Both the position numbers and the translations under genes were made by a program. Below, in pieces: positions 1-6,334 of a stretch of 6,818 nt of DNA. How positions within the stretch are numbered: position 1 is the first letter of the stretch; every line of letters begins with the position of its first letter. The DNA comes from an uncultured Micrococcales bacterium (GTDB lineage Bacteria > Actinomycetota > Actinomycetes > Actinomycetales > Microbacteriaceae). The stretch lies in the NCBI GenBank assembly GCA_903820955.1, contig CAIJJH010000057.1:1-6818 (forward strand), written 5' to 3'. The notes under the pieces are model-generated. The model saw nothing but the letters and a program-made list of their open reading frames with translations, was not told the origin of the DNA and did not search any database.

Positions 1-1047
1 ACGATGGGGCCGATTCAAATCGGTCTGCGCCTCAAGGGAAGCACCTCGCTCGAGCTTTTAAATCAAACCCCGTCTTTCAAGATCCAGTTCAACTGGAGCG
101 CCCTCAAAGGGCAGAGGTTCTTGGGGCTAAAAAACATGACCCTGAACGCCATGACCCAAGACGGCTCAAAGATTCACGAGTTCGCCTCGTACAAACTTTT
201 TAACGCCATGAATGTTCAGGCTCCGCGAACCGGCTGGGCAAGCGTCAAGGTAAACGGCGTCTACAAAGGTCTTTACGTCAACATCGAAACCTACGACGAC
301 ATCTTCCTGGCTAACCGGTTCACCGACACCTCGCTGCACCTCTACGAGGGTCAAGGTCTTAGTGACTTCAAGGCCGGCAACGCCGATGGTGCAAAATCAA
401 CTGGCCACTTCTTCGTAAAAGAGGGTTGGGGAGCAGACCCCAACAAGAACGACCTTCAGGCGCTGATCAACGTCGCAGGCATTAGCAACGCCGCCACCTG
501 GTGGAGCCAAATGGCAACCGTTTCTGACCGCTCTGAAATGATTCGGATGTGGGCAGTCGAAAACTTTGTTGGTCAATGGGACGGCTACTCTGGGCCGATA
601 ATCAACAACTACTTTTTGAGAAGCAACATCGACGGCAAGTTCGTAATGATGCCTTGGGGTACCGATCAAACCTTCGGCGAAAACCGCCAAACCGACTACA
701 TAGCCAAGCCAATCTTCGGCGACGACTACTTCTTCGCGATGGACAAAGCCGCAGTCGGTTACCCGTGGTCGATGCAGGTGCAGCACGTAAAAACCATGAA
801 CCGCGGAATGCTGTTCAGAATGTGTCTGGTCTCCAAGCCGTGCAAGACCGAATACCTCAACGATCTGAAATTAGTCTCGGCAAAAGCGACGAGCATCAAG
901 CTGGTAAACGCGATGAAGGCAGCGTCAACCCTAATTGCCCCTTATACAAATGCAGCAATTAAAAAAGAGCAGGTCCGCGCGCAAAAATGGGTCGCCAAGC
1001 AGCAACTCAATGTCGCGGCCTTGCTGAAGCTCAACAAGATCAAGTAG
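1..1047 (+). CDS. CotH-family protein kinase-like secreted protein (5' partial)
   Basis: CotH proteins have an atypical kinase fold; Bacillus spore-coat CotH phosphorylates coat proteins, and homologues are widespread in bacteria that do not sporulate. The frame is open from the first base, so the ATG at 4 is unlikely to be the true start: the paralogue at 2139-4487 has about 97 residues, including a signal peptide, before the matching point. Counting from that Met, the visible marks are LRLKG (8-12), QDGSKIHE (52-59), PRTGW (74-78), a VNG..KGLYVNIETY strand pair (83-97), QWDGY (191-195), IINNYF (199-204) and PWGTDQTFG (217-225). A pair C274/C280 is shared with the paralogue and suggests an exported, oxidised protein. 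The gene ends soon after the kinase-like domain, without the Ig-like tail of its paralogue. Its stop abuts the stop of the minus-strand DUF3048 gene. The family call is strong; the substrate is unknown. Confidence 0.85.
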   Translation, partial: TMGPIQIGLRLKGSTSLELLNQTPSFKIQFNWSALKGQRFLGLKNMTLNAMTQDGSKIHEFASYKLFNAMNVQAPRTGWASVKVNGVYKGLYVNIETYDDIFLANRFTDTSLHLYEGQGLSDFKAGNADGAKSTGHFFVKEGWGADPNKNDLQALINVAGISNAATWWSQMATVSDRSEMIRMWAVENFVGQWDGYSGPIINNYFLRSNIDGKFVMMPWGTDQTFGENRQTDYIAKPIFGDDYFFAMDKAAVGYPWSMQVQHVKTMNRGMLFRMCLVSKPCKTEYLNDLKLVSAKATSIKLVNAMKAASTLIAPYTNAAIKKEQVRAQKWVAKQQLNVAALLKLNKIK

Positions 1048-1054
1048 TTACTTG
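1041..1054. other. Inverted repeat over two abutting stop codons
   Basis: CAAGTA-GT-TACTTG is a perfect 6-base inverted repeat. It contains the TAG of the plus-strand CotH gene (1045-1047) and the TAA of the minus-strand DUF3048 gene (1048-1050 read on the other strand). As RNA it could form only a small hairpin with about 4 stable pairs and no U-tract, so it is a weak candidate for a bidirectional transcript end. No better terminator is visible between the convergent genes. It may simply reflect the meeting of two stops with AAG codons beside them. Confidence 0.3.
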
Positions 1055-2106
1055 GTGGGCGTCGGAGTCGGCTTCGGGGCCGGTACCAGAGTCACCTTTA
1101 GCTTGCCGCCCTCAGATTCTGTCGGCTGAAGCTCGACCCAGGTTCGCCCGGGTGCCAAAGTAATGTTCTTGCCGGCCGCATCGGTCAAAACTATCGTTGC
1201 CGTTTGACTCGCCTTAGACCAGGTGCCGGTGACCATTTTGCCACAGGTGAAAACCGAGACTGGCCCGCTGCCGATAACCAAATCTTTCGGCACGTGGCCG
1301 TACTGGTGATCAACCTTGACCTTCATGACGACAACATTCTTGGTCGAAAGAGTCGAGCCGTCGGCCTTGTCGGTGTCGAGCTTGCCATCCTGGTTGCGAA
1401 GCCAAACGCCCGAGGACTCGTTCCAAACCCACTCGGCGAGCGCCGACGGGTAATAAACCTTGAGGCTCTTGACTGCCACTCCACCCAAGCCCGCGCTCGA
1501 GGTTGCGGCGTCGGCCGCAAAGCTAAAAATCGCCTGAGGTGGCGCTAGGTCCGGGTGTGCACCGGCCAATTTGGCGATGTCCACGATCACATTGTGCGGA
1601 GCCTCTCGGTCGGTGGCTCGCGTGAAGGTTCCTTTGCCCTGCTCTTCGGTCTCGTTGGCGTTGAACACAGCGGTGGCCTTCATCATCTTGACGAACTTGA
1701 GCTGGCCGCCCGAGTAGCAAACTATTCCACCGAACATGCTGATGATGTCGGGGTCCATCGGGCGAATCGAGCGAACCGGGCCAGCTGCGTTTGGCTTGTC
1801 GGAGTGAAAGACTGCGACGAAACGAGTGAGGCCACCCTCGACCATTTCGTCGAAGACGATGTCGGTGCGATTCAGGTTCAGCTGCGGGCGAGCGACGTCC
1901 AGGTTATCGACCTTGCAGGCAACCGATGGGCCAGCCAGGTTGGCGTTGGTACCCTCAACGAACTTGACGCCTGTCAGAGGTGCGGTTTCGTAGACAACCG
2001 GAGGCGTGGTTTTCGTGGGTGATGGCTGAGATGTTCCGATCGCTGAACAACCGGCTAGGGCTGCGATGCTGGATGCAGCTAAAACAATTTTGACTAATCG
2101 ATTCAT
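1048..2106 (-). CDS. DUF3048 domain lipoprotein (YerB-like)
   Basis: This is a 352-residue predicted lipoprotein of the DUF3048 family, related to Bacillus YerB, whose molecular function is not established. It starts with a short basic stretch, a hydrophobic core and the lipobox LAGC (Cys20), so it should be anchored on the outer face of the membrane. A Pro/Thr-rich linker follows (about 27-40). The N-terminal DUF3048 region (about 43-195) carries the family hallmark GPVRSIRP (109-116) and FDEMVEGG (85-92). The C-terminal DUF3048 domain (about 215-326) contains YGHVP (269-273). The protein ends in a Pro/Thr/Lys tail. I chose the ATG at 2106 because it gives a normal signal peptide and has an SD-like AAGATGG 5 bases upstream. 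In-frame ATG 2115 and TTG 2124 remain possible and add 3 or 6 residues. It lies 32 bases behind the large CotH gene, so the two are probably one transcript. Confidence 0.9.
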   Translation of the reverse strand: MNRLVKIVLAASSIAALAGCSAIGTSQPSPTKTTPPVVYETAPLTGVKFVEGTNANLAGPSVACKVDNLDVARPQLNLNRTDIVFDEMVEGGLTRFVAVFHSDKPNAAGPVRSIRPMDPDIISMFGGIVCYSGGQLKFVKMMKATAVFNANETEEQGKGTFTRATDREAPHNVIVDIAKLAGAHPDLAPPQAIFSFAADAATSSAGLGGVAVKSLKVYYPSALAEWVWNESSGVWLRNQDGKLDTDKADGSTLSTKNVVVMKVKVDHQYGHVPKDLVIGSGPVSVFTCGKMVTGTWSKASQTATIVLTDAAGKNITLAPGRTWVELQPTESEGGKLKVTLVPAPKPTPTPTK

Positions 2107-2138
2107 AAGCGCCATCTTAGGCAAGACACCTGAGAGAA

Positions 2139-4487
2139 CTAGTTGGTAAAGCTCCAGACACGGTAAATGCGAGAGACTTTGTAACCGCCACTTGCGCTAA
2201 GTCTTACCGTGCAAAGGCCCGGACCGTTCATTACTACGTAGGTGGAATCCAAGCCGGCGATTACCTCACATGGACCGGTCGAACTAAAGATTCCCTCATT
2301 TTTCAGGTTGGTCAGAACGTTGGGAGTATTAGCAAGTTGAAAAGGTTGGTCGCCAATCTTCTTGTTGACCACCGCTGCAGTTACCTTCGAAGACCAGGTT
2401 TGAGCACTCGGCCCCATGAGAATCGTGAATGTCTTCTGAACGAAGCTCTGCCCCTCGGTTTGCCAGGCTGCGATGGTAACTTTGCAGCTGCCACTTGAGG
2501 CAAGTGCCTTCAGATCGTTGCCGTTCGCCGAGCAGTTGCCCGAGGTTCTCAAAGCGGAATGAACTAGCCTCAGCATTTGCCCCTTCGGCAACTTGCTGGT
2601 CGCCACGAAGTAGGGGTCGGAAGTTACTTTGTATGAGCGAATAATCTCGCGGTCAATAACGAACGAAAAGGTTGCCTTAGCCGAGCTGTACCTAGCGTCT
2701 TTTTCAACTGCGACCGTGACTAGGCAGGTTCCGCTGGGCACCTTTGCATAAAGTTGACCATTCGCGAAGGTGCATTTGGAGTTCGTCGTGACAATCTGAG
2801 CGCCACTAGATGAGGCACTAATGTGCAGCGGTAACGCCTTTAGCTTCGGCAATAGCCTGGAACCGATCAGGGTAATGGTGCCAGCCAGCTTGGGTAGGTG
2901 AACTACCGCGATCGCATAACCGGCTTGAAACCCCGAGGTTCCGTTGGAGTTTCGCAAAACGCCGGCCACGGTTTGCATGCTGACTTCGCAGTCACCGGGA
3001 TTCAAAACCGTGATCGCACCGGTAGTCGAGTCGACGCTGCAAACCGGGTTGGTTTGGTCACCTAAGACCGCAAACCGCGGAGCCTTGTCGGTGTTGTTGC
3101 CGATCAACGCTGGCAAGACCTCGTCTTGGGCAAAGGTCGCCGGCTCCGAATAACTCAAGGACAGGTTTGCTAGCCGCCTGGTAGTAACAGCGGCAAGATA
3201 TTCGGGAATCGAAGTTCGGGACGCCAAAAACATCTTTGCCGCCTCTTTGCCCCAAGTTGCTCCGTTGCCTTGGTTTATTCTGTCGCTCAGAACATCGACG
3301 CTAATTTGCTGCCAGACCTGGTCGATGAACCCCGGCAAATTCAACGAATCCGCAGTAGCTCCAAGGTTCGCCAACTGCCCTTGGTAGAGCTGCCTGCACG
3401 GCGAATAGGAGAGGCATTTGCTAAACATGACGCCCACCACCTTGCCGCTCACTGTTGTCGCGTCTAGGAATTTCACGTCTTGGTCTCCACCACCGTCGAC
3501 CAAGGTCTGATCCATACCCCAAGGAAGCATGGTCATGACTCCGTTTTTATCGAAGTGAACATAGTAGTTATTGATCACGAACCAGGAATAGGCGTCCCAC
3601 TGTTGCACGAAATGCTCAAAAGCCCAGTCTTTGGTGAGTTCACCGACATCTGCGTGCAGATTGATCGCCTGCCACCAAGCCGCCCCGCTTAGATCATTGA
3701 TGGCGGCGATGGCCTTTAGGTCTTCTCCGGAGGTCGCCAAAGAACCCGTGTGAACTTGCAGCGCGGTGTAATTACTCACAGTGCCATCAGAGTTGTCGAT
3801 CAGATCTTGCCAGTAGATGCCCTCGTAGGCGTGTTGCGTGCCCGCGGGGAACCAGCGCGAATACATCGATTTGGCATAGGTCTCGACCAGCAGGTGCAGG
3901 CCGAGGTCTACGCCATTTACATAGACATGAACATAACCAGTTCTTGGCGAAGGCAGCCCAATGGCGCGCGCCAGCCGATAGTCGGTTGTTTCGTGAATCA
4001 TCGAAGAGTCTTGAACCATCGAGTTGAGCGTTAGCTCTGTTTGCCCGTAAAGATTTTGGTTTTCGTTGCCGACTCCAAAATTAAATTTCACTTTCATGGC
4101 CGGTTTGGTGTTTGTGACCACACGGCATGAACTCGCGGTGCAGATCGATAATCGGCGGCGCGACCCCCAACCACCTTTCAGGTGCATTCCGATGTTCATC
4201 TGGGGCAGCGTTCCCTTATAAGAAGTGAAGACCGCAGAACCTGGTTGCCAACCGACCTGATTGCTGTAGGTGTCGGCCGAGAGTGCGCGCAGCGAATCCT
4301 GCGGCAATGTGAGTTGGATCGTGTTGACGTTTAGCGGGTCAAACAAGAACGCACCCGGGTCTGTGCCCTCAACGTATTGTGACGGACCAGCGGCCGCTTG
4401 AGCAGGCGCAGACTGCAAACCAGACGCGACGAACACGGCAATCAGCGCTACGGCCAACCACCGCATAGCTCGTCGAAGTGTTTTCAC
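2139..4487 (-). CDS. Secreted CotH-family kinase-like protein with four Ig-like repeats
   Basis: A 782-residue exported protein. Residues 1-31 form a signal peptide: basic MKTLRRAMR, hydrophobic LAVALIAVFVASG, and cleavage probably after AQA (29-31). The CotH region covers about 45-440, with LHS marks LKGGWGS (103-109), QDSSMIHE (159-166), PRTGY (181-185), VETY (201-204), QWDAY (296-300), INNYY (305-309) and PWGMDQT (322-328). Cys pairs C116/C121 and C358/C364 fit an extracytoplasmic location. From about 460 on come four Ig-like repeats, each with a Cys pair. The start is GTG: no SD precedes it, but TAGCAT ends 6 bases upstream, consistent with a leaderless mRNA; ATG at 4466 (residue 8) is the alternative. 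It heads the unit with the DUF3048 lipoprotein and is divergent from the GH16 gene. CotH enzymes phosphorylate proteins in Bacillus; what this one does at the cell surface is unknown. Confidence 0.88.
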   Translation of the reverse strand: MKTLRRAMRWLAVALIAVFVASGLQSAPAQAAAGPSQYVEGTDPGAFLFDPLNVNTIQLTLPQDSLRALSADTYSNQVGWQPGSAVFTSYKGTLPQMNIGMHLKGGWGSRRRLSICTASSCRVVTNTKPAMKVKFNFGVGNENQNLYGQTELTLNSMVQDSSMIHETTDYRLARAIGLPSPRTGYVHVYVNGVDLGLHLLVETYAKSMYSRWFPAGTQHAYEGIYWQDLIDNSDGTVSNYTALQVHTGSLATSGEDLKAIAAINDLSGAAWWQAINLHADVGELTKDWAFEHFVQQWDAYSWFVINNYYVHFDKNGVMTMLPWGMDQTLVDGGGDQDVKFLDATTVSGKVVGVMFSKCLSYSPCRQLYQGQLANLGATADSLNLPGFIDQVWQQISVDVLSDRINQGNGATWGKEAAKMFLASRTSIPEYLAAVTTRRLANLSLSYSEPATFAQDEVLPALIGNNTDKAPRFAVLGDQTNPVCSVDSTTGAITVLNPGDCEVSMQTVAGVLRNSNGTSGFQAGYAIAVVHLPKLAGTITLIGSRLLPKLKALPLHISASSSGAQIVTTNSKCTFANGQLYAKVPSGTCLVTVAVEKDARYSSAKATFSFVIDREIIRSYKVTSDPYFVATSKLPKGQMLRLVHSALRTSGNCSANGNDLKALASSGSCKVTIAAWQTEGQSFVQKTFTILMGPSAQTWSSKVTAAVVNKKIGDQPFQLANTPNVLTNLKNEGIFSSTGPCEVIAGLDSTYVVMNGPGLCTVRLSASGGYKVSRIYRVWSFTN
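2142..3110 (-). repeat. Four cysteine-paired Ig-like protein repeats
   Basis: The C-terminal part of the large CotH protein (residues about 460-782) is built of four diverged modules of about 65-90 residues. Each has the pattern x-C-(S/T/E)...G-x-C-x-V with two Cys 16-19 residues apart: C483/C500, C572/C588, C652/C668 and C740/C759. The second Cys is always preceded by a Gly-rich turn (NPGDC, PSGTC, SSGSC, GPGLC) and followed by a beta-strand. The first three modules then close with an F/V-rich strand such as KATFSFVI or QKTFTIL. This resembles bacterial Ig-like modules of secreted actinobacterial proteins, probably serving as a rigid stalk or a glycan- or protein-binding arm. No sortase motif or C-terminal membrane anchor follows. 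Confidence 0.7.
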
Positions 4488-4510
4488 AAGCCAATGCTAT
4501 GGACTACTTT
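4483..4510 (+). promoter_or_regulatory. Candidate promoter of the GH16 gene (leaderless)
   Basis: TTCACA (4483-4488, 5 of 6 matches to the TTGACA consensus) and TACTTT (4505-4510, fits TANNNT) are separated by 16 bases. The -10 ends exactly 6 bases before the ATG at 4517, so transcription would begin at or next to the start codon. This is the layout of a leaderless actinobacterial mRNA. The -35 element covers the GTG start codon of the divergent CotH gene (4485-4487). Confidence 0.5.
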
Positions 4511-4521
4511 GGACATATGAA
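4494..4521 (-). promoter_or_regulatory. Candidate promoter of the CotH-DUF3048 unit (leaderless)
   Basis: Read on the minus strand, TTCATA (4521-4516, 4 of 6 to TTGACA) and TAGCAT (4499-4494, fits TANNNT) are 16 bases apart. TAGCAT ends 6 bases before the GTG at 4487. No Shine-Dalgarno sequence precedes that GTG, which favours a leaderless transcript. The -35 overlaps the ATG of the GH16 gene (4517-4519). It almost completely overlaps the GH16 promoter on the other strand. Confidence 0.45.
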
Positions 4522-5332
4522 CCATGAAAGCGCTTTCTCTAAGAGTTCTCCAAGAATCGAACTTCTTTGGGAGCAAACCTTCACCAGCCCCGACGGCACC
4601 CGACCAGATTCAGCCGTCTGGAGCCACGACATCGGCGACGGCACAGAAGCCGGAATCCCCGGCTGGGGCAACCAAGAGCGCGAGTGGTACACCGACGACG
4701 CGGTCGAAACCCGCGACGGCAAACTGGTCTTCACGGCGACCAAACTCCCCGAAAACAGCGGCATCGAGGCCTACTACGGCCCGGCAGAGTGGTCGAGCGG
4801 CAAAATCCACACCAACGGCAAGGTTTCGTTCAAATACGGACGCATCGAAGCAACCATCAAGGCCCCAACCGGAGTCGGCACCTGGCCGGCGTTCTGGATG
4901 CTCGGCACCAACATTGCCGAGGTGACCTGGCCCGAATGCGGCGAGATCGACATCCTTGAAATGCGCGGACGCGACCCCAAGACCCTAGTGAGCACTGTCC
5001 ACGGCCCCGGCTACAGCGGCGAACACGGCTCGGGCACCGAGATCGCCACACAACCGCTGAACGAAGGCTTTCACACCTTCGGCGTCGACTGGCTTGAAGA
5101 CTCGGTCACCTGGCACCTCGACGGCGTGCCGTTTCACACGGTCACGCCAGAGAGCGTCACCCCCAACCGTTGGGCCTTCAACCACCCGCACTACCTCATC
5201 ATGAACCTCGCAATGGGCGGCGGTTTCACCGGAGACATCGACCCAACACTCACCCACGCCGAAATGCAGGTCGAAGCCGTGCGTGTCTATTCGATTGACG
5301 GCATCGGTGAGGTTATCTTCGGGCTAAAATAG
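4517..5332 (+). CDS. GH16 family endo-beta-1,3-glucanase (laminarinase-type)
   Basis: GH16 enzymes cleave beta-1,3 or mixed-linked glucans with retention of configuration. This 271-residue protein is a single GH16 domain. The active-site strand reads WPECGEIDILEMRG (138-151), with predicted nucleophile E143, helper D145 and acid/base E148. The extra residue between D145 and E148 (EIDILE rather than ExDxE) is the beta-bulge form typical of laminarinases. Other family marks are WPAFWML (123-129), VHGPGYSG (161-168), FHTFGVDW (185-192) and HYLIMNLAMGGGF (225-237). No signal peptide is seen from this ATG, nor from the longer in-frame starts GTG 4478 and ATG 4499, and there is no carbohydrate-binding module. 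It may therefore act in the cytoplasm on imported oligosaccharides. I chose ATG 4517 because a -10 element sits 6 bases before it and a short GGA precedes it. Exact substrate is not decidable from sequence reading. Confidence 0.9.
   Translation: MNHESAFSKSSPRIELLWEQTFTSPDGTRPDSAVWSHDIGDGTEAGIPGWGNQEREWYTDDAVETRDGKLVFTATKLPENSGIEAYYGPAEWSSGKIHTNGKVSFKYGRIEATIKAPTGVGTWPAFWMLGTNIAEVTWPECGEIDILEMRGRDPKTLVSTVHGPGYSGEHGSGTEIATQPLNEGFHTFGVDWLEDSVTWHLDGVPFHTVTPESVTPNRWAFNHPHYLIMNLAMGGGFTGDIDPTLTHAEMQVEAVRVYSIDGIGEVIFGLK
4526..4537. promoter_or_regulatory. Candidate LacI-family operator
   Basis: GAAAGCGCTTTC is a perfect 12-base palindrome with a central CG, the form of LacI/GalR-family operators and of CcpA-type cre sites; the flanking T at 4525 extends the match on one side to TGAAAGCGCTTTC. 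It lies at about +10 to +21 of the predicted GH16 transcript, inside codons 4-7, where a bound repressor would block initiation or early elongation. Seen from the CotH promoter it is at about -39 to -50, directly upstream of the -35. The cognate regulator is not in the window. Confidence 0.6.
5325..5330 (+). promoter_or_regulatory. Candidate -10 element for the purSQL operon
   Basis: TAAAAT (5 of 6 to TATAAT) overlaps the end of the GH16 gene and would place a transcription start near 5337, leaving a leader of about 50 bases before purS. No -35 is found at normal distance; TTGACG at 5295-5300 is 24 bases away, which is too far. Without it, purSQL could be read through from the GH16 promoter. 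Confidence 0.35.
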
Positions 5333-5375
5333 AGGTGTTCGCCACCGCTGTCGCGCTCAAAAAACACCAACCAGC

Positions 5376-5380
5376 AGGAG
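5376..5380 (+). promoter_or_regulatory. Ribosome binding site of purS
   Basis: AGGAG lies 7 bases before the GTG at 5388 and decides that GTG as the start; there is no competing ATG nearby. Confidence 0.8.
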
Positions 5381-5387
5381 TTTATCC

Positions 5388-5633
5388 GTGCCAAAAATCA
5401 TCGTTGAAGTCATGCCAAAGGCAGACCTTCTAGACCCTCAGGGCAAGGCGGTGGGCAACAGCCTAAAGCGTGCCGGACACTCAGTAGCCACCGTGCGAAT
5501 CGGCAAGCGAATCGAACTTCACTACGACCACACCCCAACCGAAGCCGACCTCGAAGCGGCCAAGCAGGCGGCGGCAGACTTTCTTTCTAATGGCGTCATC
5601 GAAGACGTCGTCAACGTAACCGTCGAGGCGTAG
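5388..5633 (+). CDS. purS: Phosphoribosylformylglycinamidine synthase subunit PurS
   Basis: PurS is the small structural subunit of the three-protein FGAM synthetase in step 4 of purine synthesis. It bridges PurQ and PurL so that ammonia made by PurQ reaches the PurL active site. The 81-residue length is normal for the family. Typical features are the opening strand KIIVEVMPK (3-11), LLDPQGKAV (14-22), a second strand with RIGKRIEL (37-44), and a helix [20 protein letters not shown] (55-74). It starts with GTG behind a good ribosome site. Its stop is followed after only 2 bases by the start of purQ. It acts in the cytoplasm. Confidence 0.95.
   Translation: MPKIIVEVMPKADLLDPQGKAVGNSLKRAGHSVATVRIGKRIELHYDHTPTEADLEAAKQAAADFLSNGVIEDVVNVTVEA
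5625..5628 (+). promoter_or_regulatory. Ribosome binding site of purQ
   Basis: GAGG inside the last codons of purS, 7 bases before the GTG at 5636, supports that start and translational coupling of the two genes. Confidence 0.65.
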
Positions 5634-5635
5634 CC

Positions 5636-6331
<696 letters not shown>

Positions 6332-6334
6332 ACC

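Noticed and set aside
397..786. 129-residue minus-strand reading frame opposite the partial CotH gene
   Set aside because: It lies wholly within a well-supported gene, has no recognisable domain or ribosome site, and is a by-product of codon bias.
1204..2022. Two plus-strand reading frames (114 and 155 residues) opposite the DUF3048 gene
   Set aside because: The minus strand carries a clear lipoprotein with family motifs; these frames have no matching features or start signals.
2107..2124. DUF3048 start at TTG 2124
   Set aside because: The AGGTG upstream is only 2 bases from that TTG, too close to act as a ribosome site; ATG 2106 gives a typical lipoprotein signal with an SD-like sequence 5 bases away. 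Not fully excluded.
1..4487. CotH genes as evidence of a spore-forming organism
   Set aside because: CotH-family proteins are widespread in non-sporulating bacteria. No other coat or sporulation gene is in the window, and the context is actinobacterial.
4478..4516. Longer GH16 start at GTG 4478 or ATG 4499
   Set aside because: The extra residues form neither a signal peptide nor part of the GH16 fold. The GTG would overlap the CotH gene, and the -10 element lies downstream of both positions, immediately before ATG 4517.
5295..5300. TTGACG as -35 of the pur promoter
   Set aside because: It is 24 bases from TAAAAT and 13 from TATCTT; neither spacing is suitable for a sigma-70-type promoter.
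5334..5368. GGTGTT/AACACC inverted repeat in the purS leader as a terminator or riboswitch stem
   Set aside because: A 6-base stem with a 23-base loop and no conserved core is too weak, and no U-tract follows.
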